NCBI GenBank assembly: GCA_028532815.1
Contig: JAQQAS010000023.1
Span: 1-64,000, forward strand
From: Pleomorphochaeta sp.
GTDB taxonomy: Bacteria; Spirochaetota; Spirochaetia; Sphaerochaetales; Sphaerochaetaceae
Direction: 5' to 3'
DNA: 64,000 nucleotides
Shown: positions 19,092 to 28,841 of the stretch, one piece after another
Layout of the letters: each line of letters begins with the position of its first letter
How positions within the stretch are numbered: position 1 is the first letter of the stretch
The notes under the pieces: generated by a model
Told to the model about the DNA's origin: nothing
The model's database searches: none
What the model saw: only the letters and a program-made list of their open reading frames with translations
Translations under genes and position numbers: made by a program

Positions 19092-19924
19092 ATTTAAGTG
19101 CTATAATTTTAACAAAAAATGAAAGCAAAAATATAAAACAATGTATCGATTCTATTAAAAATTTTGTTGAAAGAATTGTTGTTATAGACAGTGGAAGTTC
19201 TGATGACACCGTAAAACTCTCAAAAATGATGGGGGCAGATGTTTATGAACATCCTTTTGAAAATTATTCAAAACAGTTCAATTGGGGACTTGATAACACT
19301 GATATTAAAACCACTTGGACATTAAGAATTGATGCGGATGAAAGATTTACTCCTAATTTATTTAACGAAGTTAAATCTATAATAAATAATACTACTGATC
19401 CAAATATGAATGGTATCATTTTAGAAGCTGATTTATTCTTTCTAGGAAAATTAATTAAACATGGTGGAAGCAAGAAAAGAAAGTTAATGATTTTTAGGAC
19501 AGGCTACGGACGAATTGAAAATAGAAATATGGATGAACATACGATTTTATCCGAAGGATATTCAGTTAAGGCAAAAAATAAGTTTCTTCATTATGATTTT
19601 AAAGATTTAACTTTTTTTATTGACAAGCTTAATTGGTATGCAACTAGAGAAGTCCAAGATTATATCGATATGCAAGGAAATGAAAATTTAATACATTTAG
19701 CCGACAGAGAAATCCAAAAAACAAGAAAAAAGAAATTTTATATATACTATAAATTTCCAATGTTCTTTAGAAGTTGGTTATTATTTATATATTTTTATAT
19801 ATTTAAGTTAGGTTTCTTAGATGGTCGTGAAGGGTTTATTTATCATTATATGTACCAAAGATGGTATAGATGTTTAGTGGATTCTAAGATTTATGAAAAT
19901 AAAAAACATGGTAAGACTAACTAA
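19085..19924 (+). CDS. Family 2 glycosyltransferase
   Basis: A 279-residue cytoplasmic GT-A enzyme with the family start LSAIILTKNESKNIKQCIDS, the first metal/nucleotide motif VVIDSGSSDDT, and a DADERF acceptor motif. It matches the WaaE/KdtX-like group of lipopolysaccharide or capsule transferases in length and in its C-terminal hydrophobic region (WLLFIYFYIFKLGFLDG). It adds one residue to the growing lipid-linked oligosaccharide. From this gene on, Ile and Arg codon use shifts toward ATT and CGN. Confidence 0.88.
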   Translation: MLDLSAIILTKNESKNIKQCIDSIKNFVERIVVIDSGSSDDTVKLSKMMGADVYEHPFENYSKQFNWGLDNTDIKTTWTLRIDADERFTPNLFNEVKSIINNTTDPNMNGIILEADLFFLGKLIKHGGSKKRKLMIFRTGYGRIENRNMDEHTILSEGYSVKAKNKFLHYDFKDLTFFIDKLNWYATREVQDYIDMQGNENLIHLADREIQKTRKKKFYIYYKFPMFFRSWLLFIYFYIFKLGFLDGREGFIYHYMYQRWYRCLVDSKIYENKKHGKTN

Positions 19925-19936
19925 AAGGATATTTTT

Positions 19937-21079
19937 ATGAAAATTGGAATTGTTTCTATGCAACGTATTATAAATTATGGATCATTTTTACAAGCTTATT
20001 ATTTGAAAAAATTATTAGAAGAATTAGGTCATGAAGTATTTTTTGTAGATTTTAAAATTGAAAAACCCATTTTAATTACTAAAAAGCAATATATACAATA
20101 TTATAGAAAAAAAATCATAAATGCTTGTATTAGATTTTTTGAGTCAAAAAAAATTTTATATAGATTATTTCCTAAATCAATACAACATGTTCTTACAACT
20201 AATTATAACTTTAGAAAATTCTATTGGAAGCAATTAGGTTTAACAAAAACATATAACTATAAAAATAATGTTGATGTAATAATTATTGGAAGTGATGAAG
20301 TTTTTAATTGTACTCAATTAAATCCATTAGTAGGATTTTCAAAAAATTTATTCGGTTATGGATTTAATTCAGCTAAAATTATAAGTTTTGCGGCTTCTTT
20401 TGGAAATACTACAATTGAAAAAATTGATAAAATAGGAATACGTGATGATTTGGCTTTATATTTATCTAAGTTTAATTATCTATCAGTGAGAGATGAAAAT
20501 TCGTACAATATAATAAAAGACTTAATTGATTGTGAAATATCAGTAAATCCTGATCCTGTTGTTATATCAACGCTTGAAAGTTTTGAAAATAAAGACATTA
20601 TTAAAAATAGTTATATATTGATATATGCCTATCGAAATCGATTAAAAAATGAAGAAGTTGATTTAATTATTAATTTTGCTAAAAATAATAATAAAAAAAT
20701 ATATTCAATTTCTGGATATTATGATTTTTGCGATAAAAACTTGATTGTATCTCCATTTGAGATAATTTCATATTTTTCGAATGCTTTTTTTGTTTTCACC
20801 GATACGTTTCATGGTACCATATTTTCACTTAAAGCGCATAGTAAATTTGGTGTTTTTGTTCGAGAGTCCATATCAAATAGTTATGGGAATAGTGAAAAGT
20901 TAAAAGACTTATTAATGCGATTTGATTTATGCGAAAGAATAATTGATATCGATCACAATATTAACTTATTATACGAAAAAAAAATAGATTTTGATTCTAT
21001 CGATACCTTATGTGAAAACAGTTTATTGGATTCTAAAAATTATTTGATAAAGGCTATTGGTGCTGAAAATGAAGATTAA
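19937..21079 (+). CDS. Polysaccharide pyruvyl transferase family protein
   Basis: A 380-residue protein. The N-terminus KIGIVSMQRIINYGSFLQAY, the central IIGSDEVFN, SFAASFG and SVRDENS, and the C-terminal TDTFHGTIFSLK are signature segments of the PssM/WcaK pyruvyl transferase fold. Members add ketal pyruvate from phosphoenolpyruvate to a sugar, or act as related glycosyl-modifying enzymes. It overlaps the following FrhB-like gene by 11 bp, a pairing seen again around 24.6-28.4 kb. The family is secure; the exact acceptor is unknown. Confidence 0.87.
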   Translation: MKIGIVSMQRIINYGSFLQAYYLKKLLEELGHEVFFVDFKIEKPILITKKQYIQYYRKKIINACIRFFESKKILYRLFPKSIQHVLTTNYNFRKFYWKQLGLTKTYNYKNNVDVIIIGSDEVFNCTQLNPLVGFSKNLFGYGFNSAKIISFAASFGNTTIEKIDKIGIRDDLALYLSKFNYLSVRDENSYNIIKDLIDCEISVNPDPVVISTLESFENKDIIKNSYILIYAYRNRLKNEEVDLIINFAKNNNKKIYSISGYYDFCDKNLIVSPFEIISYFSNAFFVFTDTFHGTIFSLKAHSKFGVFVRESISNSYGNSEKLKDLLMRFDLCERIIDIDHNINLLYEKKIDFDSIDTLCENSLLDSKNYLIKAIGAENED

Positions 21080-22280
21080 ACTAGTTGATTTTGAAACTTG
21101 TACTGGCTGTGGTGTTTGCGTTTTAGTATGCCCAGTCAATTCCATTGAACTTGTGGAAAATAATATAGGGTATAAATATCCTAAAATTAATTATGATTTG
21201 TGTATTAATTGTGGTAAATGTTTGAGGATTTGTGAAGAAATAAAAAATAATACTACTTATGAATCAAAGGAAGTATTTGCTGCTGCTTCTAAAGATCAAA
21301 TAATACTTAAAAATTCATCTTCTGGTGGGATTTTTTCTGAAATGGCTAAATACATACTAGCTAATGGTGGATACGTATTTGGGGCTTCAATGGACAATAA
21401 TTTTTTTGTGAGGCATATAGAAATAAATTGTTTGAAAGATTTGCCACTTTTACAAGGATCAAAATATGTACAAAGCGATTCTTATATTGTCTTTGAACGA
21501 ATAAAAATATTATTACTAAATAATAATTTAGTCTTATTTTCTGGTACGCCTTGTCAAATCTCAGCATTAATAAGTTTTTTAAGTGATCATTATAATAATT
21601 TGTATCTCGTTGAAATTATTTGCCATGGAGTCCCTAATAATAAGATTTTCCAAGATTATATTATTAATTATGAAAAAAGACAAAAATGTACCGTCCAAAA
21701 TTATAAATTTAGAACAAAAGACAGAGGGTGGGGAATAATAGGAAGCGTTGAATATAAGAAGGCTAATCACAAACAAAAAAGAACAGTCTTTTCAGATGAA
21801 GATTCATATTATTCAGCATTTTTAGCAGGATTAATTTTTAGAAATAGTTGCTACAGTTGTAATTTTGCTACTAAAAGACGATGTTCTGATATAACTTTAG
21901 GCGATTTTTGGGGGATTCAAAACGAGCATAGACATGAATTAAATGTTAATAGTATGAATCCTTTTCAAGGTGTTTCAGCTGTTTTGATTAATTCGAATTC
22001 TGGTTTGGAATTATTTGAGAATGTAAAAGAAAATATTAATTATTTTCAATCATCTTTTAATAAAGTTGCTAGACATAATCCTCAATTATACAAGCCTTCT
22101 GAAAGGAATTCACTGAGAGATACGTTGTTATTCAACTACCAGAAATTTGGTTATTCATCTATAGAAAATCAGTTCAGGAAAAATTTTATTAAGAAATTAA
22201 TTATTCTTCGAGTTAAAAATAAAATACCAAGAGGTATTGTTTTTAAAATAAAAAAATGGTTTTTTTTTAGGTTTGATTAA
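21069..22280 (+). CDS. FrhB-like iron-sulfur protein (coenzyme F420 hydrogenase/dehydrogenase beta subunit domain)
   Basis: An approximately 403-residue protein. Two 4Fe-4S ferredoxin motifs occupy the first 50 residues (CTGCGVCVLVCPV and CINCGKCLRICEE). An FrhB N- and C-terminal domain follows, with SSSGGIFSEMA, FSGTPCQISAL, ICHGVPN, and the Cys-rich CYSCNFATKRRCSDITLGDFWG. Such proteins are regular companions of pyruvyl transferases in polysaccharide loci, and their reaction is unproven. Possible starts are TTG 21057, GTG 21060 (best spaced to AAAGG) and ATG 21069; the ATG is given as the conservative choice. Confidence 0.83.
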   Translation: MKIKLVDFETCTGCGVCVLVCPVNSIELVENNIGYKYPKINYDLCINCGKCLRICEEIKNNTTYESKEVFAAASKDQIILKNSSSGGIFSEMAKYILANGGYVFGASMDNNFFVRHIEINCLKDLPLLQGSKYVQSDSYIVFERIKILLLNNNLVLFSGTPCQISALISFLSDHYNNLYLVEIICHGVPNNKIFQDYIINYEKRQKCTVQNYKFRTKDRGWGIIGSVEYKKANHKQKRTVFSDEDSYYSAFLAGLIFRNSCYSCNFATKRRCSDITLGDFWGIQNEHRHELNVNSMNPFQGVSAVLINSNSGLELFENVKENINYFQSSFNKVARHNPQLYKPSERNSLRDTLLFNYQKFGYSSIENQFRKNFIKKLIILRVKNKIPRGIVFKIKKWFFFRFD

Positions 22281-22289
22281 AGGATTATT

Positions 22290-23375
22290 ATGTATAATAT
22301 ACTTGTAACATCATCAAATAAATTTACACCAAATGGGATTACCAATACAATTTTAAATTTTTACAATAATATTGATTCGAATAAATTTAAAATTGATTTT
22401 GTTTTAATTAATGAACCATCTGACGAATTGATAGCTTTATTCCATTCAAAAAATAGTAAATTTTATGTTTTATCTGAACGGATAACTAGCCCCGTACGTT
22501 ATATGAGAAAGTTATATAAAATTTGTTGTAATGGAGATTATGATATTATTCATGCTAATGGGAATAGTAACTCACTCGGTTTAGAACTATTTACTTCCCG
22601 ACTAGCTGGAATTAAGGTAAGGATAGCTCATTCACATTCAACTAAATGTAAAAATAATTTCATCAATTATATATTTAAACCTTTTTTTAACAATTATACC
22701 CATGCTTTTGCTTGTAGTAATTTAGCTGGTAATTGGCTATTTAAGGACAATCAATATACTATAATAAATAATGCGTTTACTATTAAAGATTTTGAATTTG
22801 ATAAAAATAAAAGATTGTTATATAGAGAAAAATTTAGTATAAGCGATAAATTTGTGATTGGGAATGTTGCTTTATTCAATGAGGGTAAAAATCATTTTTT
22901 TTTACTTAATATTTTTAAAGAATTATTATCTATAAAACCAAATAGTATTTTGATTCTAGTAGGAGATGGATATTTAAAAAATAAGATTATTATTAAAGCA
23001 AAAGAATATAAAATATATGACAAAATTATTTTTCTAGGGTTAAGGGATGACGTTTGTGAAATTATTAATTGTTTTGATTTGTTTTTATTCCCATCTTTAT
23101 ATGAAGGACTAGGCTTGGTTTTAATTGAGGCTCAAATAAATGGTTTACCTGTTTTATGTTCTGATTCAGTCCCTGAATGTGTGAAATTTACTGATAATTT
23201 AGATTTTTTATCTTTAGGTTTAGATGCTAAGTATTGGGCTAATTTTTTGATAAATAAAAATCTATCTAGGAATATAGGGGGTCTTTCTTTGGCAAAAGAA
23301 AAAGGATTTGAGATAAAATCTGAGACCAAACGATTAGAGACCTTATATATTGATTTTATAAATGGTAGGAGATAA
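22290..23375 (+). CDS. Family 4 (GT-B) glycosyltransferase
   Basis: A 361-residue enzyme resembling EpsF/CapM-type transferases. The N-terminal domain has KFTPNGITNTILNF and RIAHSHSTK. The C-terminal domain has the nucleotide-sugar binding run FLGLRDDVCEIINCFDLFLF then PSLYEGLGLVLIEAQ, containing the E-x7-E motif. It adds a sugar to the lipid-linked repeat unit from the cytoplasmic face. It follows the FrhB-like gene by 9 bp and precedes the polymerase gene by 2 bp. Confidence 0.88.
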   Translation: MYNILVTSSNKFTPNGITNTILNFYNNIDSNKFKIDFVLINEPSDELIALFHSKNSKFYVLSERITSPVRYMRKLYKICCNGDYDIIHANGNSNSLGLELFTSRLAGIKVRIAHSHSTKCKNNFINYIFKPFFNNYTHAFACSNLAGNWLFKDNQYTIINNAFTIKDFEFDKNKRLLYREKFSISDKFVIGNVALFNEGKNHFFLLNIFKELLSIKPNSILILVGDGYLKNKIIIKAKEYKIYDKIIFLGLRDDVCEIINCFDLFLFPSLYEGLGLVLIEAQINGLPVLCSDSVPECVKFTDNLDFLSLGLDAKYWANFLINKNLSRNIGGLSLAKEKGFEIKSETKRLETLYIDFINGRR

Positions 23376-23377
23376 AA

Positions 23378-24598
23378 TTGCAAATTACAATTTTGGGTAT
23401 AATTTGGTTGTTTTTTATAATTTGCTTTTTTTTAGCTAACGACTTTAAAAGTATGTTGTTTTTATTGTTCTTTTCAATGATATTTCAATCTACTAATATT
23501 TTAATTTACAAGGGTTCATTAGGCATTGGACCCCCTATTATAACTTCTTTTTCATTCATTATTTTTTGTGTTGTAACTCGAAGAGTTAAATATTTTATTT
23601 CTCCAAAAAATTACACTTCAATTATTCTTTTACTATTTATTTTGTATATTTTTTTCTCTAGTTTAATTAGAGGTTTTGATTATATTCAAGGAGTATATCT
23701 AAATTTTGTAGCGCTGCTTATATATTCTTGTACTTTTTTTATTTTAGATAACAACCCAATATATATTAACTCAATAAATAAAAATAAAATAATAAATTTT
23801 ATTTGTTTTTTTTCAATAATAATTGGAACAATACAGTTGTTGATAAAAGCTAAAATTTTACCAGACATGTCTTTATTTCAAGCTCTAATATATAATGATA
23901 CAATTAATCCAAATGTAATTTACAATACAAAAGATGTTGTTCAAATGTATTCAACGTTTATGGAGCCCTCATATTATGGGGCTTTTTTAGTCGGGCTTTT
24001 TTATTATTATTTATCTGAGTGGAATGGAAATAAAAATATAATTTATTTGGTTTTAATATTTATATCAATTATATTCACTAAATCAACAACAGCTTATTTG
24101 GGTTTGTTTATAACATTTATTTTTTTTATTTTTTCAAATTCTCAAAAAAAATCGTTAAGGATAATACTTCCTTTAATCATCTTTTTTAGTTTGTTTTTGT
24201 CAATATTTTATTCCAAGCTCTTAGATCAAGTAATTTTTAATAAATTTTCTTCAAGCTCTGCTAAAGTTAGATCTAATTGGAACAAAAGTGCATTTTATGC
24301 ATTTAAAGATAATATTCTTTTTGGAACAGGTTTTAAAAATTATAGAGCAAGCAGTTTATTATTTTCTATTATTGCAAATTTAGGTTTAATGGGTATTTTA
24401 ATGTATCTAAGTCTTATTTATTCGATAATTAAGACTAAAACTAAAAGTGTAAAAAAGTATAACTATGTTGTTAAATCAAAAATGATGCTTTTTGGTGTAG
24501 TAATTTCACAGTTTATTGCTTGTCCAGATTTAGATTTTTGTGTTTTTTGGTTTGCAATGTATTCATTAGCATTATTTCAAAGTAAAAATAGGATTTAA
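23378..24598 (+). CDS. wzy: O-antigen/exopolysaccharide polymerase (Wzy-like)
   Basis: A 406-residue, very hydrophobic protein with about ten to eleven membrane helices and a larger loop near residues 180-200 (MYSTFMEPSYYGAF). The late motif GTGFKNYRASSLLF fits Wzy/WaaL-type periplasmic polymerases. Sequence identity in this family is low, so the call rests on topology and on being next to a flippase. The TTG start at 23378 is supported by TAGGAG 5 nt upstream. It polymerises repeat units on the outer face of the inner membrane. Confidence 0.75.
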   Translation: MQITILGIIWLFFIICFFLANDFKSMLFLLFFSMIFQSTNILIYKGSLGIGPPIITSFSFIIFCVVTRRVKYFISPKNYTSIILLLFILYIFFSSLIRGFDYIQGVYLNFVALLIYSCTFFILDNNPIYINSINKNKIINFICFFSIIIGTIQLLIKAKILPDMSLFQALIYNDTINPNVIYNTKDVVQMYSTFMEPSYYGAFLVGLFYYYLSEWNGNKNIIYLVLIFISIIFTKSTTAYLGLFITFIFFIFSNSQKKSLRIILPLIIFFSLFLSIFYSKLLDQVIFNKFSSSSAKVRSNWNKSAFYAFKDNILFGTGFKNYRASSLLFSIIANLGLMGILMYLSLIYSIIKTKTKSVKKYNYVVKSKMMLFGVVISQFIACPDLDFCVFWFAMYSLALFQSKNRI

Positions 24599-24601
24599 CT
24601 T

Positions 24602-25696
24602 ATGTGTAAAAAACAAAAAATAGGTATATTAACCTATCATACGGCATTAAATTATGGGGCGATATTGCAAGCATATGCTTTAATTTCATATTTAAATCAA
24701 AATTTCGACAAAATTGAAGTTGAAGTAATTGATTATAGATCAAAATTTTTAGATTATACATATAGTTATCAAAAAATATTTAATGTTGACAAAAAATTGT
24801 TTTTTCCTAAATCTATTTTATTATATAAGAAAAAAAAGATTTTTAATAATTTTATATTAAATAATATTAAGTTATCACAAAATCAATATAATATTAAGAA
24901 TATTAATGATGCTACAGAAATATATGATAAAGTCATTGTTGGAAGTGATCAAGTATGGAATATAAATATAAATGGTGGTGATTTAACTTATTTTCTTAGC
25001 TTTTTATCTAAACGTAAAAGATATTCATATGCAGCTTCAATTGGTATAGATACAGTTAAAATTTTTGAGAATTTAAAAATAAAAAATGAATTACTTAATT
25101 TTAGTGCAATATCCCTTAGAGAGCCCTCAAATTTGAATATTTTTGATCAGGAAATTAGAACCAATATTTGTGATGTAAATATAGATCCTTGTTTATTATT
25201 AGATAGAATCAGTTGGGAGAAAATTATAAAAAATCATTATCATGGCGGGAAATATGTTCTAGTATATATGATTAAATATTCATCTAATCTACTAGTTAGG
25301 GCAAAAGAAATAGCTAGAAAAGAAAAATGTAAGGTTATTTGTATCGGGAATTTTCATGGTATAACAGGTGTGAAATATAAAAGTAATATTGATGTTAGTT
25401 CTTTTATTTCTTTATTCTCAAATGCAGATTATATTTTAGCAAATTCTTTTCATGGTACGGTGTTTTCAATTCTTTTTCATAAGAATTTTCTTGTTGAAAT
25501 GTCCCATAATGATGGAAGGAATTTGAGACTAGAAGATTTATTACAATTATTTGGATTGAGATCAAGAGTATTGAATAGAAAGGCTATAGATTCTATGTAC
25601 AATGCAATAAATTGGAATTATATTGATAAGAAACTTGACGAAGAAAGAATCAAATCAAAGCAATATTTGAGGCATGTGATATATGATAATTGCTAG
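24602..25696 (+). CDS. Polysaccharide pyruvyl transferase family protein (second copy)
   Basis: A 364-residue protein with the family pattern GILTYHTALNYGAILQAYAL, VIVGSDQVWN, SYAASIG, SLREPS and ANSFHGTVFSI. It is only distantly similar to the copy at 19937, so it probably acts on a different residue of the repeat unit and is not a recent duplicate. It follows the polymerase gene by 3 bp and overlaps the flippase gene by 14 bp. Confidence 0.87.
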   Translation: MCKKQKIGILTYHTALNYGAILQAYALISYLNQNFDKIEVEVIDYRSKFLDYTYSYQKIFNVDKKLFFPKSILLYKKKKIFNNFILNNIKLSQNQYNIKNINDATEIYDKVIVGSDQVWNININGGDLTYFLSFLSKRKRYSYAASIGIDTVKIFENLKIKNELLNFSAISLREPSNLNIFDQEIRTNICDVNIDPCLLLDRISWEKIIKNHYHGGKYVLVYMIKYSSNLLVRAKEIARKEKCKVICIGNFHGITGVKYKSNIDVSSFISLFSNADYILANSFHGTVFSILFHKNFLVEMSHNDGRNLRLEDLLQLFGLRSRVLNRKAIDSMYNAINWNYIDKKLDEERIKSKQYLRHVIYDNC

Positions 25697-27215
25697 AACA
25701 AAAAATTCAATTAGAAATATTTTTTTTGGTATTATAAATAGAATAATTGGTTTATTGATACCATTTATAATCAGAACAATTATAATTAAACAATTAGGTT
25801 TTGAATTTTTAGGACTTAACAGTTTATTTATTTCAATATTACAAGTTTTAAGTTTAGCTGAATTAGGATTTGGAAATGCACTTGTTTATTGTATGTATAA
25901 GCCTATAAGTGATGATAATTATGAAGTGCTGAATGGAATTCTTCGGTTTTATCGAAAATTATATAAAATAATTGGTTCTGTAATTTTAATTTTGGGGCTA
26001 ATATTAATACCATTCTTGGAAAATTTTGTAGATGTAAAAATTATAGATTCATTGAATGTTAATTTATATATTTTATATTTGATTTATCTATTCAATACGG
26101 TAATAAGCTACTTTGCATATGGATATAGAAAATCAATCCTTCAGGCCTATCAAAGGAACGATTATATAAGTGTTATAAAAACTTGTATTTATTTATTATT
26201 ATATGGATCCCAAATAATATTACTATTAATATTTAAGAATTATTATATTTACATTATATGTCTACCAGTTTTTACAATACTTGAAAATTTTGTTATAGGG
26301 ATATTAACTAAAAAAATATATCCGAACATAACCTGCAAAGGGAAAATTGATAATTTTACAAAAAAAGAAGTTTTCAAAAAAATTAAAGCATTAGTTGGTC
26401 ATAAAGTTAGTGCTGTGTTAATAAGCTCAATTGATAATATTATTATTTCAGTATATTTGAATTTAACAATTTTATCTATTTATAGTAATTATTATTATGT
26501 ATTGACTGCTTTAATAGGTTTTTTAAATGTTGGTTACACTGCCATACTCGGTGGCGTAGGAAATAGTATTGTCGTTGATAATAAAGAAAAGCAATATTCT
26601 TTATTTTCTGAATTATCGAAAATATTATATTATGTTATTGATATAATTACGGTTTGTTTATTTTGTCTTTATCAGTCCTTTATGTATTTCTGGTTGGGTT
26701 CTGATGAATATTTGTTTAGCAATACCACAATGATTTTATTTGTAGCATGTTTTTATTTTTGGCAAATACGAATTATGGGATTAAATTTTAAAGAAGCAGC
26801 GGGATTGTGGGAAAAAGATTTTTATAAGCCATATTTAGGAATATTGATAAAAATATTTATGAGTTTAATATTAGTTCAAATTATTGGGATTAATGGAATT
26901 TTACTTTCAACAATATTTATAATGAGTATTATATATTTCCCTTGGGAGACAAAAATTATTTTTAGGGATATTTTTAAAATAAAGAGTACTGAATATTTTA
27001 AAATTTATATTTTAAACATATGTTTTGTTATTTTTTGTTGTATTTTGTCAAAAACTATTATTTCTTTTATACCGAATATTGGTTTTTCGTCATTAATTAT
27101 TTATTCTATGATTTGCATTCTTTTAACTACTATATTATTTTTTATTATATTTATTAGCGTAGAGGATTTAAAAAATATTAAGCTTCGAATTTATGGATTT
27201 AAAAAAAATGGTTAG
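25683..27215 (+). CDS. wzx: Lipid-linked oligosaccharide flippase (Wzx-like)
   Basis: A 510-residue integral membrane protein with about 12-14 helices, starting NIFFGIINRIIGLLIPFIIR, a typical first helix of the polysaccharide-transporter (MATE/MOP) superfamily, followed by LGLNSLFISILQVLSLAELGFG. It carries undecaprenyl-linked repeat units to the outer face for the Wzy-type polymerase encoded two genes upstream. It overlaps neighbouring genes on both sides, indicating a tight operon. Confidence 0.85.
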   Translation: MIIARTKNSIRNIFFGIINRIIGLLIPFIIRTIIIKQLGFEFLGLNSLFISILQVLSLAELGFGNALVYCMYKPISDDNYEVLNGILRFYRKLYKIIGSVILILGLILIPFLENFVDVKIIDSLNVNLYILYLIYLFNTVISYFAYGYRKSILQAYQRNDYISVIKTCIYLLLYGSQIILLLIFKNYYIYIICLPVFTILENFVIGILTKKIYPNITCKGKIDNFTKKEVFKKIKALVGHKVSAVLISSIDNIIISVYLNLTILSIYSNYYYVLTALIGFLNVGYTAILGGVGNSIVVDNKEKQYSLFSELSKILYYVIDIITVCLFCLYQSFMYFWLGSDEYLFSNTTMILFVACFYFWQIRIMGLNFKEAAGLWEKDFYKPYLGILIKIFMSLILVQIIGINGILLSTIFIMSIIYFPWETKIIFRDIFKIKSTEYFKIYILNICFVIFCCILSKTIISFIPNIGFSSLIIYSMICILLTTILFFIIFISVEDLKNIKLRIYGFKKNG

Positions 27216-28422
27216 ATTAGATAAATTGAAAAATATTGATCTCTGTACTGGCTGTTCTTCTTGTGTGAATGTATGTCCTACAAATGCTATAAAATTAGAA
27301 CGGGATACTCGAGGTTTTTATAAAATACAAATCTCTAATAGTCAATGTATTAATTGTTTAAAATGTTATAAAGTTTGCCAACTTGTAAGTAGTTTTCAAA
27401 GTAGAAATGATTATATTCAACAAATTTTTTGCACTATAAATAAAGATGTCTTGATTAGACAGAAATCTTCTTCTGGTGGGTTATTTATTGAAATTTGTAA
27501 GGGTATGAAAAAAATGGATATTAATTCAACGATTTATGGAGTTGAATTTGATAATAATTTGCAAGTCAATCATGTAGGGCATAAATCAATTGATAAATGT
27601 CAAGCATTTATTGGATCGAAATATGTACAGAGTGATGTACATAGAATTTTTTCTGAAATAAAACTAAAATTGGAAAAAGATGAAAAAATTTTATTTTCAG
27701 GTACAGGTTGTCAATGTCAAGGACTAAAGTTATTTTTAAGAGAAAATAATACAAATTTGGATAATTTAATTTTAGTAGATTTAATTTGTCATGGTGTATC
27801 TAGCCCAAGTTTATGGGATGATTATATATCAGAATTAGAAAAGATTAATGATAAAAAAATTATATATTATTCATTTCGAGATAAATCCATTAGTTGGGCT
27901 GGAATAAATCCCAAAGTCATATGTGAAGATAAAGAAATTTTAAAAAATAATTTATTTTTAAAATCCTATGGCATTTTTTTTGGTAATTTAGCATTAAATA
28001 ATTGCTGCTATTCTTGCAATTACACTAATCTAAATAGGGTTGGTGATTTAACTTTAGGTGATTATTGGGGGATACCCCTTGACAATAAGTTAAATGATGG
28101 TAAAGGTGTTTCAGAATTATTAATTAATTCATCTAAAGGTTTTGATTTATTTGAAATTATAAAAGGAAATTTAGAATTTTTTCCAATTCAAGATAAGAGT
28201 TATATCCAACCACAATTAGTTAAACCTACAAAAAAAAATATACGAGCTAGTTTATTTTGGCATGATTATCAAAAGAATGGCTATTATTATGTCTATAATA
28301 AGTATATTAAAAAAAATAAAAAGCGATTAATCAAACAAAAAATTACTCAATTTAAATATCGGCAGAAACCATTTCGACCTTTGCAATATTTTTTTCAATT
28401 AATTAACCTTAGAAAAAAGTAG
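27193..28422 (+). CDS. FrhB-like iron-sulfur protein (second copy)
   Basis: A 409-residue protein with two N-terminal 4Fe-4S motifs (CTGCSSCVNVCPT and CINCLKCYKVCQL). It has the same FrhB-type signatures as the gene at 21069: SSSGGLFIEI, FSGTGCQCQGL, LICHGVSS, and CCYSCNYTNLNRVGDLTLGDYWG. It overlaps the flippase gene by 23 bp and is the last gene of the locus. Its C-terminal coding end, together with the bases just beyond, is repeated imperfectly at 33441-33509. Confidence 0.83.
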   Translation: MDLKKMVRLDKLKNIDLCTGCSSCVNVCPTNAIKLERDTRGFYKIQISNSQCINCLKCYKVCQLVSSFQSRNDYIQQIFCTINKDVLIRQKSSSGGLFIEICKGMKKMDINSTIYGVEFDNNLQVNHVGHKSIDKCQAFIGSKYVQSDVHRIFSEIKLKLEKDEKILFSGTGCQCQGLKLFLRENNTNLDNLILVDLICHGVSSPSLWDDYISELEKINDKKIIYYSFRDKSISWAGINPKVICEDKEILKNNLFLKSYGIFFGNLALNNCCYSCNYTNLNRVGDLTLGDYWGIPLDNKLNDGKGVSELLINSSKGFDLFEIIKGNLEFFPIQDKSYIQPQLVKPTKKNIRASLFWHDYQKNGYYYVYNKYIKKNKKRLIKQKITQFKYRQKPFRPLQYFFQLINLRKK

Positions 28423-28448
28423 TTGGCTTTGTATTAGATATTTTAAGT
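28381..28448 (+). repeat. Imperfect direct repeat, left copy
   Basis: About 68 bp covering the last codons of the FrhB-like gene and its trailer. It aligns at roughly 80% identity with 33441-33509, sharing TTGCAATATTT, AATTAACCTT, AAAAAGTAG, ATTAGAT and AAGT in order. The two copies flank the whole insertion-sequence region. Confidence 0.45.
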
Positions 28449-28635
28449 AAGAGAGATATATATCTCACACAATAGGCGTCTGTTAATGACTTTTATTTGC
28501 CTTGGATCTGAGATAAAATAATTGATAAAGATATCCTATTTTGTTTAAAACTCTAAAAAATTTTGATAAAAGCATTTTTGTGAATGTGCAATTATTTTTT
28601 AAAAAGAGATACCTAATTTTGCCTAACGTAGATTT

Positions 28636-28841
28636 TCATGCTTTATTCTTTTTTAATATTTCAAATATATGAATATCTATTATTGCTACTAAATATTTTA
28701 AAGTCGTAAAATTATAATTGTATTTTCGAGAGAGAGGACTAATAGTTTCCCATTGTTCTTTTATTGTAAATTTGAACTTTTTGTTCATAAGTACTTTTTC
28801 AAAAAATGCATTCCTTCTTGGGATGGCAAGTTTGGGGTGCA
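28636..28841 (-). pseudogene. Remnant of an IS3-family orfA with left terminal repeat
   Basis: On the minus strand a frame from ATG 28788 encodes MNKKFKFTIKEQWETISPLS then RKYNYNFTTLKYLVAIIDIH, a helix-turn-helix segment like IS3/IS150-group OrfA, ending after about 50 codons. Upstream of it lies TGCACCCCAAACTTGCCATC (outer end 28841), matching the terminal repeat style of that group. The rest of the element is lost. Confidence 0.55.
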
